The position numbers and the translations under genes were made by a program. A stretch of DNA of 64,000 nucleotides from Candidatus Thiodiazotropha sp. CDECU1. GTDB taxonomy: Bacteria; Pseudomonadota; Gammaproteobacteria; Chromatiales; Chromatiaceae. Below are positions 36,890 through 45,727 of the stretch, one piece after another. Below the pieces are notes generated by a model, which ran no database searches, was not told where the DNA came from, and worked only from the letters and a program-made list of their open reading frames with translations. The stretch's first letter is position 1; every line of letters starts with the position of its first letter. The stretch covers positions 1,116,001 through 1,180,000 of the forward strand of contig NZ_OY734020.1 of NCBI RefSeq assembly GCF_963455295.1, read 5' to 3'.

Positions 36890-38748
36890 TCCTCTCCTCC
36901 TGCTCGTGCGGTACTGATATCCAGCAGGTTGGCGACGCCAAACCTGGCCTGGACCAGATAGCTGTTGATTAGACTGCGCCGTCGTTCGAGTCTTTCTAGT
37001 GCCATCTCGCGCAACAACCCGGCCTCGTCTTGGCGTAACACCTTCACCTGTCTATGCAGCCCTGGGAGTTCCTGTTCGAGTTGTTTGATTCGCGTGGAAA
37101 ATGCATCGAAACGTCCCTCAGCCTCAGCACGGGCCTTGGCCAATTCAGTCTCCTTTTGATGTGCCATCTCGAGGTTTTGTTCCAATTCGATCATCTGCTT
37201 CTTCAGCGACCAGACTCTTGCCGGGTGTTCAGTGGCAATCCGCCAAGTGAGAATACCCTCCATCAGCCGTGCCATCTCTTTTTGTGGTGCCAGATCTCCG
37301 CCCGCGCCGTGTTCTTTGATGATCCGTTTTATTCGATTGATTCGCTCAATCCAGCCCTTCTCCTGGGGATTTGCGAGGGCATAGGGTGGCTCTTCCGTGG
37401 TCGCAACCTGGTCATAGAGTGTTTTTAACTGCTCTTTTTTGGCAACCACCTCTCTCAGATTCTCGCCTTTCAAATGCTCATCAACACGGGGCAGTTTCTG
37501 GTTGTATGCCGTTTGTTGGTTATTCAGCATTGTCTGATAGGAGCTAATTTTTTCCCGCCACTGCTGTAGATTACTCTCCATATGTCCCAAGTCCTGATAG
37601 TCCTGGAGACGTTCCTGAAAGGTATTTCCAGAGAGAACAAATGACAACAGTGAGCGCATTGCTGATTCGGAGTCGCCGGCGCCGGTGTCATCGCCCAACA
37701 GGTTGTCCGGGAACCCGCTATCCCGAACCTGGCTGAGCAACTGATCCAACTGATCCAGCGAGGCGTCATAGGTTGCTATCGCATCACGATAGCCCTGCAA
37801 TGATTGCTGCTCCGCCTCTAGCTGGGAGAGCACATAGGGAATGGCGAGCTTGGCTTCCAGTACAGCCGGATCGCTGGCATTGCGCCCGGCCAGGATCTGC
37901 CAGGGCGCCAGTGCCTGCTCCTGTTGACCCAGTTGGAGTGAGGCCCAGCCCAAACCCAGCAGCGCCTGACTGCTGGCAGGGCTGTTGAGGCGAACCCGTT
38001 GCAGCGCCTGTTGGGCATTCTCGGGTTGCTGTAGTTCCAACAGCAGATAACCCATGGCGAGATTTGCTCTATCCCGGATGGATTTTGCCTCAATGTCATC
38101 ATTTTCATCGATTCCGCTACCGATCTCCCGGAGTAGAGCCAATCCCTGCTCCTGTTGATCGGTGCGCAGGTAGCCGATGGCCTGATTGAACCGGCCGTAG
38201 AGCGTCCATTCACTCTGTTGAGATATCTTGTTGAGGTCGGCAAGGGCGTCGGATTCGTTTTTTTGCAACAGACCGATAAGGCCGCTCAAATGGTGTTTTT
38301 CATCACTGGCATCGGCTGCCAGTTGTTCACCGATCTGATTCAAGGCGCTTTTTGCGGCGCCCATGTTACCCCGGCGGTGGCGGGATTTACCCAGTTGTAA
38401 CCAGGCGCGATTCATCACTTGCGAAGATTCGCTGTTTTGTAGAATTCGATTGAACAGCGCTTCTGCTGTATTTGGCATGCCATAGGCAAGATAGAGTCCA
38501 CCGAGAAGTAACTCGGGTTCATCTGCATAGGCCTGCATCAAGCCCTGTTTTCTGGCAGCAAGGATGCGAACTATTGCCGGAAAGTAGTTCTGCTGATAGA
38601 GCTGGAACAGGGCATCGCCATAATGCAGGTCACGCAGTTCCTCAGGTTCACCAGTACGGATATCCGCGGTAGCGCAGAGTGGTATGGTGAGAGAGAGCGT
38701 GAGTAGGAGGCGGGAAGTAAGGCCAGGTAGCACCCCTATCACTCCCAC
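36886..38748 (-). CDS. Exported TPR/coiled-coil protein
   Basis: A 620-residue exported protein. The signal peptide is LLLTLSLTIPLCATA. The N-terminal half has TPR-like helical repeats (LLGGLYLAYGMPNTAEALFN, RANLAMGYLLLELQQPENAQ). The C-terminal half is a long coiled coil (about residues 500-600: LKKQMIELEQNLEMAHQKET). The start is GTG at 38748, within the end of the upstream gene (10-base overlap). Tight coupling with the 175-residue gene and the 944-residue TPR gene places it in the same complex. Function unknown. Confidence 0.83.
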   Translation of the reverse strand: MGVIGVLPGLTSRLLLTLSLTIPLCATADIRTGEPEELRDLHYGDALFQLYQQNYFPAIVRILAARKQGLMQAYADEPELLLGGLYLAYGMPNTAEALFNRILQNSESSQVMNRAWLQLGKSRHRRGNMGAAKSALNQIGEQLAADASDEKHHLSGLIGLLQKNESDALADLNKISQQSEWTLYGRFNQAIGYLRTDQQEQGLALLREIGSGIDENDDIEAKSIRDRANLAMGYLLLELQQPENAQQALQRVRLNSPASSQALLGLGWASLQLGQQEQALAPWQILAGRNASDPAVLEAKLAIPYVLSQLEAEQQSLQGYRDAIATYDASLDQLDQLLSQVRDSGFPDNLLGDDTGAGDSESAMRSLLSFVLSGNTFQERLQDYQDLGHMESNLQQWREKISSYQTMLNNQQTAYNQKLPRVDEHLKGENLREVVAKKEQLKTLYDQVATTEEPPYALANPQEKGWIERINRIKRIIKEHGAGGDLAPQKEMARLMEGILTWRIATEHPARVWSLKKQMIELEQNLEMAHQKETELAKARAEAEGRFDAFSTRIKQLEQELPGLHRQVKVLRQDEAGLLREMALERLERRRSLINSYLVQARFGVANLLDISTARAGGEE

Positions 38749-39266
38749 TCCCGGACTTCGAAGTCCGGCTGTTGCAAGGCGACACTGTCAACGATCTTTA
38801 ACTCCAGGTATTTCGGGCCGATCCCTTTGTTGAAACTGACAGTCGCACCCCGTTTGTAATCTCTTCCCTTCGGACCGACCCCGGTGAAGAAGGCAACCAG
38901 TTCATGCTCGCCTGCCTTGAGATTTCCCAGATAGAGCCGTTGCACACCCCCCCGTTGCAGGGCTTTGACCTCGCGTTCTGTATAGAGGTGGTTGGTGAGC
39001 TCCTTGTTATCGATATGCAGTTGCACAGAGTCAAGCTTGAAGTAGTTGCCGATATCCAGGGAGAGGAAGATGGATACCTGTGTATTTCCTGGGAATAGTA
39101 GTTCCTCCTCCAGGATGAAGAGTTCGCGATTGAGTTGGATAACAGCCTTTTTCAGATCCTCGACCTGTGTATCAAGTCCCTTACCCTTATCACTCAAGGG
39201 CTCAGCAGAGAGAGAGAAACCGAGGCAGCACAGGAGTAGAATTGCATTTCGGATTAAGGTCTTCAA
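38739..39266 (-). CDS. Exported protein heading the TPR/ExbBD operon
   Basis: A 175-residue protein with a signal peptide (AILLLCCLGFSLSAEPL), a short coiled segment (LDTQVEDLKKAVIQLNRELF) and a beta-rich domain. The beta-rich part contains IFLSLDIGNYFKLDSVQLHI and LGNLKAGEHELVAFFTGVGP. The start is TTG at 39266. The motif DYKRGATVS at about residues 137-145 (DNA 38835-38861) is one residue away from the Dxx(S/T)GAT pattern that ApbE enzymes modify with FMN; an apbE gene ends this gene set. I do not recognise a family of known function. It is the first gene of the leftward operon, so its promoter lies in 39267-39548. Confidence 0.78.
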   Translation of the reverse strand: MKTLIRNAILLLCCLGFSLSAEPLSDKGKGLDTQVEDLKKAVIQLNRELFILEEELLFPGNTQVSIFLSLDIGNYFKLDSVQLHIDNKELTNHLYTEREVKALQRGGVQRLYLGNLKAGEHELVAFFTGVGPKGRDYKRGATVSFNKGIGPKYLELKIVDSVALQQPDFEVREWE

Positions 39267-39548
39267 GATATTGATTCCCAGAACATTTTAAGCAGCATCA
39301 TGAAACAATAAATCTATATGAATTAATGCGTTGCGTTTGCGATCATAGTCACAGGTTGAAATGTAAAGTTGGTATTTTATGCCCAAATGTCATGATAGGT
39401 TATGTGAATTATATTCGCCACACACTCGGCATTGTAATGATAATGCCCGGACCGGCTAAAGACTAGTGGACAATTTATGTGACTATGTAATTGAATTTGT
39501 TATGTTTTGTATTTGTTAAATTGAGTCTGCAGGTGGTGTCGGTATTGG
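39267..39548. other. Divergent intergenic region, AT-rich
   Basis: About 280 AT-rich bases between the leftward TPR/ExbBD operon and the rightward barrel gene. It should hold both promoters. No palindrome or hairpin stands out. Confidence 0.45.
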
Positions 39549-40607
39549 ATGCCTGTGGATAAACTTCGAGGATCGATCTTGATAGCCAACTTGCGTACTG
39601 CTTTTTATATCATCCTGTTGGGATCTCTTCCCTGTTACCCGGCACTCGCTGAGAGTGGACACGTCGATCCATTCCATGTACGCAATATGAACCCGTTTAC
39701 TCAGATCTTTGGTCTGCCCACGGCCAGCTCATCCCATCTCCTGGCCAGGCATGAATCCTATCTGCAGTTGAATGGGGATGTGGCCAACAATTCCATACAG
39801 AGTGACTCTGATGGCGAGCGGATCAGGCTGGATGGGGAGACCTACAGGATGGCACTCATATGGAAGCGGGGGATTGCCGAGGATTGGCAGATTGGAATTG
39901 AACTGCCATACCTGATTCATTATGAAGGCGCGATGGATGGCATGATTGAGAATTGGCACGATATCTTCGGATTGTCCAATGCAGATCGTGAAGACTGGCC
40001 CAGGAATCGCCTGGTGTATCGTTATGAAAATAACGAGGGTGAGCAGGTGCTGGTCAATCGAAACCGGAATGGGGTAGGGGATCTGGTGCTCTCCCTATCC
40101 CATGCACCGGTATGGGATCTCGGCAGCCACAGGCGAATAGCCCTGCATGCAAGCCTCAAGCTGCCTACCGGAGATGCGGATGAACTGCTGGGAAGCGGGT
40201 CTGTGGACCTGGCGCTCTGGGTAAGCGGCTGGGAGCAGAGAAGCGTCTGGCGCTGGCCGCTGGAAATCTATGGGCAGGCGGGGGTCCTGCTAAAAGGCGA
40301 AGCTGATCTATTACAGGATTTACAGCGGGATGTGGTTTTTTTCGGTGCCTTGGGGCTAGGTTGGCGAGCATATAACTGGTTGGATCTGAAGGCACAGGTC
40401 GATGCCCACTCTTCCCATTATGACAGCGATCTTGATCAACTCGGTGGAGCTGCCTTGCTGCTGACGGTTGGTGGCTCAATCCACCTGGATGGGGATTCCC
40501 GGCGTATCGATATCTCAATCGGGGAAAATCTCACCACCGATACGGTGCCGGATTTTATGATTAATCTGGCCTATGTACACGATTTTGACTTCGCGCAAAA
40601 TCCCTAG
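39549..40607 (+). CDS. Outer-membrane beta-barrel protein, DUF3187-like
   Basis: A 352-residue protein with a signal peptide (AFYIILLGSLPCYPALAE). The mature chain begins HVRNMNPFTQIFGLPTASSS, the typical opening of DUF3187 proteins. Alternating hydrophobic beta-strands follow (RMALIWKRGIAEDWQIGIEL, RIALHASLKLPTGDADELLG) and the chain ends in an aromatic strand, FMINLAYVHDFDFAQ. Barrel location in the outer membrane is predicted from this pattern. It is divergent from the TPR/ExbBD operon and is a candidate outer-membrane partner for the TonB-like protein. The ATG at 39549 is kept; later TTG starts are possible. Confidence 0.8.
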   Translation: MPVDKLRGSILIANLRTAFYIILLGSLPCYPALAESGHVDPFHVRNMNPFTQIFGLPTASSSHLLARHESYLQLNGDVANNSIQSDSDGERIRLDGETYRMALIWKRGIAEDWQIGIELPYLIHYEGAMDGMIENWHDIFGLSNADREDWPRNRLVYRYENNEGEQVLVNRNRNGVGDLVLSLSHAPVWDLGSHRRIALHASLKLPTGDADELLGSGSVDLALWVSGWEQRSVWRWPLEIYGQAGVLLKGEADLLQDLQRDVVFFGALGLGWRAYNWLDLKAQVDAHSSHYDSDLDQLGGAALLLTVGGSIHLDGDSRRIDISIGENLTTDTVPDFMINLAYVHDFDFAQNP

Positions 40608-40687
40608 GTCCGTGCAGTGCATGCAACATATCAGGGCCTGATACTACATTTTGCTATCTGCAATCGAGGTTCAAGGTGCAAGGTTCT

Positions 40688-41491
40688 TCAAGTGAGGTTA
40701 TTGCGGGACCTTAGCGTCAGCATAAGCAGTATGCATCCTGCCAAGATGAAGGGAATGCTCAACAATTGTCCGGTGTTTACCCAATGATCCATAGCATAGG
40801 CCGCCTGTTTATCCTTGACGAACTCAATCGCGAACCTTGAACTGAATACGCTGACCAGGAAGACGCCAAACAAGAATCCCGGTGTAGGGGGGGTTTTACT
40901 GCGTTGGTAGAGGATCAATAAGAGCAGGAAAATTGTGGCATAGGCGATGGCTTCATAGAGTTGAGCCGGGTGTCTCGGCAAGTTATCGATGCGCTTAAAT
41001 ACGATCGCCCAAGGCAGCGACGTTTCCACGCCGTAGATCTCTGAGTTGAACATATTGCCTAGGCGTATGAAAACCCCGGCGAGGGCTGTGGGGATGGCGA
41101 ATCTGTCCAGCAGCCAGAGATAGGATTCCGATGTCTGACGTTTATACAGATAGAGGGCTAGCATGACCCCCAAACCACCCCCATGGCTTGCCAGGCCCCC
41201 CTCCCAGATTGCAAGCATCTTCAATGGGTGGGTGAGATAATAGGTAGGATCGTAGAAGAGGCAATGTCCCAGCCGGGCACCGACAATGGTGCCGATCACC
41301 AGGTAGAGTGAAAGTCGCTCAAGGGATTGGGTATCGCGTCCCTCGCGCTGGTAGATCCAGTGGATGATTTGGTATCCCAGTAGATAGGCAGTTGCGAAGA
41401 GTGCGCCGTACCATCGGATATCGATGCCGGCAAATGAGAAAAGCGTGGGATCAGCGTTCCAGATGATGTAATCGTGAGCCAATTGCTCCAT
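40688..41491 (-). CDS. lgt: Prolipoprotein diacylglyceryl transferase Lgt
   Basis: Attaches diacylglycerol to the lipobox cysteine, the first step in lipoprotein maturation, in the inner membrane. The 267-residue protein shows the catalytic loop ASHGGGLG, the signature RLGNMFNSEIYG, and LPRHPAQLYEAIAYA. About seven transmembrane helices are present. The ATG at 41491 is chosen over a TTG 9 bases upstream. The gene sits alone between two envelope operons that encode several lipoproteins. thyA, a frequent neighbour of lgt elsewhere, is absent. Confidence 0.95.
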   Translation of the reverse strand: MEQLAHDYIIWNADPTLFSFAGIDIRWYGALFATAYLLGYQIIHWIYQREGRDTQSLERLSLYLVIGTIVGARLGHCLFYDPTYYLTHPLKMLAIWEGGLASHGGGLGVMLALYLYKRQTSESYLWLLDRFAIPTALAGVFIRLGNMFNSEIYGVETSLPWAIVFKRIDNLPRHPAQLYEAIAYATIFLLLLILYQRSKTPPTPGFLFGVFLVSVFSSRFAIEFVKDKQAAYAMDHWVNTGQLLSIPFILAGCILLMLTLRSRNNLT

Positions 41492-41576
41492 CCTGCTCAA
41501 TAGGCCTTATGGGTGGTGGTAAGTCACAGGCCGATGATTCTAATCAATCCGATGACTGAATGGCAGTCTTAAATCC

Positions 41577-41596
41577 GGGGCCCATTGGCGGGCCCC
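41577..41596. terminator. GC-rich hairpin downstream of the DUF1501 gene
   Basis: Perfect 7-bp arms GGGGCCC / GGGCCCC with a 6-base loop, between the DUF1501 stop and the lgt start. There is no T-tract in either direction, so termination may be weak or Rho-dependent. Confidence 0.45.
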
Positions 41597-41603
41597 AATT
41601 CAG

Positions 41604-43175
41604 TTATATGATTGGATTGAATGCAGTCAAGCTATCCAACATGGTGTTATTGCCAAGGCTGGTACCGAACAGGGTGTTGAACTGACCCTGTTCACCATGT
41701 AGTGCCAGGTAGTTCAGTGCCACGGTCAGTACCAATTGATTGACGTTGTTGGCAGCTGGACTGGAACCGTTGTCCACTGAACCGTCGGCGGAAAAGTAGC
41801 CGATCTGCTGATGTTGCAGCTGTTCATCGGCGGAAGCCCCCGCAAGCACCGGTTGCCCCCCGGGGTTGTATACCAGGAAGAAAGAAGCGGCAGTGGATTG
41901 GTTGTCACCGGTCCAGACTCCCTTGCCACGCCCATCTGCTGAGTTGTCGATGGTACCGTTGCTGGAGACCGAGCCGTCACTGAAGACATAGAGCATCAGT
42001 GGCATACCGATGCGCGCCGCGTATTCAATGCAGGCACCCATGCAGCGTCCGGCTCGCAGATCACGGACCTCACCCACGGCACGGTCGCCGGTGTGGTAGT
42101 CGTAACCGCCCATGGTGATGGTGCCGGCACCGGCATAGCCGTTGATGACCAGTTTCATGACCGACGCGGTCTTGCGGAACTCGCCGTCGTTGTCGAACTC
42201 ATCCTGGGTGAAGATCGGACCGATGATGTCGGTGTCGGCGGTAACATCGAGGGCGGCTGGATCACCATAGCGGTCCACCAGGTCGGCACTCTTGACATAA
42301 CCGCAGCGAATCAGCTCTTTGACCACATCGTCGGTGGTGATGCCGGTATTGACACTATTCAGCTTCATATCGGAGATCCGCTGTATCGCTTCCATAACCG
42401 CAACGGCATCGGCCTGATCGAACATGCCCACCAACTTACCGGTATCCACCAGGCCGGTCGTGTCGCTGGGCCGGTCGACCTTGGTGGGACGCACGGCGGG
42501 GTCGATCTGATCCGCCGGGGCCACTGAATTACCGCCGGAATCGGAGCTGCGGGATCCTATCAGGGTCAACAATTCACCGTCGGCACCGCAGCGGTTGATG
42601 GCATACATGGGATTATGGGGATTGTTGCCGGTGTCGTTCTCCGACCGGGCCGGTATGATGGCCCCATTGATGCTGGCGCGATTGACTGCCGATACCTTTT
42701 CCAGGATGCCGCGCAAAAAGGCGCTGTCCGAATGGAAGGCGAGGCCCAGCTCAGTGTTGATGAAGTCACTCAGTCCGCTATCCGGGTTGGTGATCGGTGG
42801 CACCATATCGCCCGGCAGGCCGAGACGGTTGTAACCGGCAGTGGTGAGAAAGTCGAATTGGCCACCCTGGCCTCCCGTCAGTACATTGGAGCCGGCGATA
42901 TTGGCCCCGCCTGCGAGATCGAAGCAGATAAAGGGGATCTTACCGCCACCGAGGGTATCTATGCCGCAGATGTTCTTCAAGGCCTCCAGATCGGATGAGA
43001 GGGCGGCCCTGGCTTCGCCGGGGTTGGCGAACAGGCCGAAGAGTGAAGGGGTGGTGACAGCGCCCAAGCCTGCCATCAGACCCTGACGGATAAAATCCCG
43101 GCGTGTCACCGGACGTGGATGATCCGGGTATAGCAGCGGGGCATCAGGAGAGAGGTTCTTCACTTTTCTGCGCAT
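41604..43175 (-). CDS. DUF1501 protein, Tat-exported
   Basis: A 523-residue protein with a twin-arginine signal (VTRRDFIRQGLMAGLGAVTT) at about residues 22-45. DUF1501 proteins have an alkaline-phosphatase/sulfatase-like fold, but no specific reaction is known for this group. Visible features are FICFDLAGGANIAGSNVLTG near the start of the mature domain, IPARSENDTGNNPHNPMYAI, and YDYHTGDRAVGEVRDLRAGR at about residues 360-380 with candidate metal ligands. A GTG 21 bases upstream is an alternative start. It is the last gene of the leftward operon cytochrome - LamG lipoprotein - DUF1501. Confidence 0.87.
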   Translation of the reverse strand: MRRKVKNLSPDAPLLYPDHPRPVTRRDFIRQGLMAGLGAVTTPSLFGLFANPGEARAALSSDLEALKNICGIDTLGGGKIPFICFDLAGGANIAGSNVLTGGQGGQFDFLTTAGYNRLGLPGDMVPPITNPDSGLSDFINTELGLAFHSDSAFLRGILEKVSAVNRASINGAIIPARSENDTGNNPHNPMYAINRCGADGELLTLIGSRSSDSGGNSVAPADQIDPAVRPTKVDRPSDTTGLVDTGKLVGMFDQADAVAVMEAIQRISDMKLNSVNTGITTDDVVKELIRCGYVKSADLVDRYGDPAALDVTADTDIIGPIFTQDEFDNDGEFRKTASVMKLVINGYAGAGTITMGGYDYHTGDRAVGEVRDLRAGRCMGACIEYAARIGMPLMLYVFSDGSVSSNGTIDNSADGRGKGVWTGDNQSTAASFFLVYNPGGQPVLAGASADEQLQHQQIGYFSADGSVDNGSSPAANNVNQLVLTVALNYLALHGEQGQFNTLFGTSLGNNTMLDSLTAFNPII

Positions 43176-43242
43176 GATATCTTTACCGTTTGTCACACAG
43201 ACTATTAACTGAGGCGTATTGCCTATCCATTAAAACCATTAC

Positions 43243-45717
43243 CTATTGGAGTAGCACAACGGCGCTACCAAGCAGCGAGGCACAGGCAGCTTTGGTCGCC
43301 TTTTCTGTGCGGTCCGCTTCACATGTGCCGCTACACCTGGCCAGTCCCACGCTACCTGTCAACAGGTTCATCAGTTCGCCCTCAACCAGAGATGGTGCAG
43401 GTTGGGTGGACAACTGCTCACCCATGAACTGACTCATCAGTGGCGCGACCACCTGGTTCTGCCAGGTGGCGCTCTGAATGTCATTGGCATTGGTGTTGAA
43501 GTCGAAACCGGGAAACATCGCGGCACGCAGTGTGGTGTCGTCAACCATTGAACTGCAATACTCAATCGCCAATTGTGATACCGCCACTTGATGGGACGAG
43601 AGGAATCCATTGATATCTTCCGACGATGGCAGCTGCTGCCTGATAGTGGTATAGGTGGTCTGTACCGATTCCAGGGAGGGGCTGACACCCGTCAGAGATG
43701 CCATGGTGGCGTTTATCTCATCAAAGGTGCGGAGTCCGATCTCCGATACAGGTTCACCATCTGCCGGTTCCGCCGGAGGCAGTACAGCCGGTTCGGTGTA
43801 GACGTTGGTATGTGATCCAAGCCGCTCGAAGGTGAGGAAAAACTCGTCGCTATCGGAACCCTTCTCGGAGGGGATGGTGGTTGCCATGGTCGACAATAAC
43901 TGACCATTGGCCGTGTATTCGCTGTCATTGATGGTTGTCGCCAAACGTGCGTAGGCCTGTCCCACGGCCGCCTCTTTGCCATTGATACCGATACGCATGC
44001 CCTCGAGTGGGATTGAACCCGGCATGACGCTTTCGTCCAGGCTGATAAACTTGGGTTGACGGAAAAGATAGCTGTAGTTGTCGTACTGGCTGACCTCAAA
44101 CATGACATAACTCTGAGGCAGATTGAGCAGGTCGGTGACATTGAAGAGTAAGAAATATTTCTCGCCCACACCGGCATCGAAATTCTGTTTGACCTGCTCT
44201 GCATTCAGTGCCCGGTTGTGGATCGCCAACAAGCGTATCTTACCTGCCCAGGGTCGGTCGCTGGAGGCCTCATTGCCCAGTACCAGGGCATAGCTGTCAT
44301 CCCAATCGTTCAGATTGCCGGGGGCGGTTTCGTCAAGGTCGTCGGTAAACACCCCATCCACATACAGGCGTCGCCCGTTTTCAGGATCGAAGGTGGCCAC
44401 CACATGCTGTTCTGTCGCCTGCAGATCTTCATCATCGTCAGAGGTGGAGTGGGCGGGTTCGCCATTACCGTCGGTGGTGCTGGAACGATGCAGGTGGTTG
44501 TAGTTGTAGAGGGTCTGACCGAGGGTGACGTTACGCACATCGGTACCGGCAGAGTAGCTGATAATCCGCGCGGGTCCCTCCTGGGTGACATTGGCTGGAA
44601 CCACCCAGGCCTCAACGGTGTATTCACCGGTGGCTTGAATCAATTGTGAGATCTTGCGGCTGTCACCGGTACTGCCTTGGGCCTTACCATCGCTAAAGTC
44701 GAGGCCCCAGCCCTCAACCCAGGTGACCCCGCCACTGATACTCAGGTTGATAGCGGGATCGACGCCACTGGTATCGTAGGCGATACTGCCGCTACCTGTC
44801 TTGAACTCAAACAAAGCGATGACGGCGTTCTCGTAGCGGCTGCCACCACTGGCCACGGTCCCTTCCGGAAGACTCAAGGCGCTGCTCACCACCAGTGCCG
44901 GGTCGATGGGGGTGGGTGAGATGTTGCTGGCCATCTGGTCAATGGCGCCCTGCATCTCCAGGGAGTTGGCGGTGCAGTCGTCCCAGCAGTTGTGGAGTTC
45001 GATCAGACGTTGTACCAGGCGGGAGTTGGCCGGCGTATCCAGATCGATCGAGGTCTTGACTGCGGTATAGGCAACATTGCTGTCCGCAGTGGCGAAGAAG
45101 GGCGACTGTGGGGCGGCTGCATCTTCGACATGACATTCTGAACAGTAATCTGTCAGCAACGGGTGTACATAGGTTGCAAACAGGCTGGGATCGTCGGGAA
45201 AGGACTTGCTTTCGCCGATAACCTTGTTGGGTGGTGCTTCGAGTTCGATTTGCCGTCCACCTCCGGCACCGTCGCCTACCCAGGATTCTATATAGTTGGT
45301 GATGATGGTGGCGCAAGCAGAGTCACTGGCCTCCCAGCAGTTGTGTCCATTCGCAACCTTGGTGACCAGGGAGGATTGGTCTGGTTCCGCTCTGTTGACA
45401 TGGGGATTGGCTGCCTCGTAGGCCTGATTGACATCATCTTCACGCACGAATAGCGGTGCCTGACCCCCGGCATTGTGGCAGGAGCCGCAGCGATTTTCCG
45501 CCCGCAGGGGTTCCCATACACTCACCCGGAAGCCTTGGATGTCAGAGGTGCGGGCGGCAGGTCCAGTGTAAGTACTGGTGGAAACCGTGGTAGGTTGGAG
45601 GCTTTCGGTACTGACCCCGTCCTGACAGCCCTGTATGCCGAAGATTGTGGATACGGAAAGGGTGATGGCGATTAATCTTCCCACCCATCCATCATGCTGT
45701 TGTGTGTAGTTCTGCAT
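43243..45717 (-). CDS. LamG-domain lipoprotein with two CxxCH haem-binding repeats
   Basis: An 824-residue lipoprotein with signal STIFGIQGC and lipidated cysteine about C31. Two tandem cytochrome-like repeats come first. The first has RCGSCH (about residues 76-81) and a later GHNCWEASDSAC. The second has YCSECH (about 190-195) and LHNCWDDC. A LamG/concanavalin-like domain (about 300-490, with GEYTVEAWVVP and GRRLYVDGVFTDDL) follows. The C-terminal 300 residues are helical and unclassified, ending with a cysteine-containing RCSGTCEAD. The GTG two codons earlier is an alternative start. It may carry two c-type haems on the membrane surface. Confidence 0.86.
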   Translation of the reverse strand: MQNYTQQHDGWVGRLIAITLSVSTIFGIQGCQDGVSTESLQPTTVSTSTYTGPAARTSDIQGFRVSVWEPLRAENRCGSCHNAGGQAPLFVREDDVNQAYEAANPHVNRAEPDQSSLVTKVANGHNCWEASDSACATIITNYIESWVGDGAGGGRQIELEAPPNKVIGESKSFPDDPSLFATYVHPLLTDYCSECHVEDAAAPQSPFFATADSNVAYTAVKTSIDLDTPANSRLVQRLIELHNCWDDCTANSLEMQGAIDQMASNISPTPIDPALVVSSALSLPEGTVASGGSRYENAVIALFEFKTGSGSIAYDTSGVDPAINLSISGGVTWVEGWGLDFSDGKAQGSTGDSRKISQLIQATGEYTVEAWVVPANVTQEGPARIISYSAGTDVRNVTLGQTLYNYNHLHRSSTTDGNGEPAHSTSDDDEDLQATEQHVVATFDPENGRRLYVDGVFTDDLDETAPGNLNDWDDSYALVLGNEASSDRPWAGKIRLLAIHNRALNAEQVKQNFDAGVGEKYFLLFNVTDLLNLPQSYVMFEVSQYDNYSYLFRQPKFISLDESVMPGSIPLEGMRIGINGKEAAVGQAYARLATTINDSEYTANGQLLSTMATTIPSEKGSDSDEFFLTFERLGSHTNVYTEPAVLPPAEPADGEPVSEIGLRTFDEINATMASLTGVSPSLESVQTTYTTIRQQLPSSEDINGFLSSHQVAVSQLAIEYCSSMVDDTTLRAAMFPGFDFNTNANDIQSATWQNQVVAPLMSQFMGEQLSTQPAPSLVEGELMNLLTGSVGLARCSGTCEADRTEKATKAACASLLGSAVVLLQ

Positions 45718-45727
45718 GGTCACTGAC

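Noticed and set aside
30322-39266. Gliding motility operon
   Set aside because: Motor-type composition resembles Agl/Glt, but the cytoplasmic and focal-adhesion Glt components are absent.
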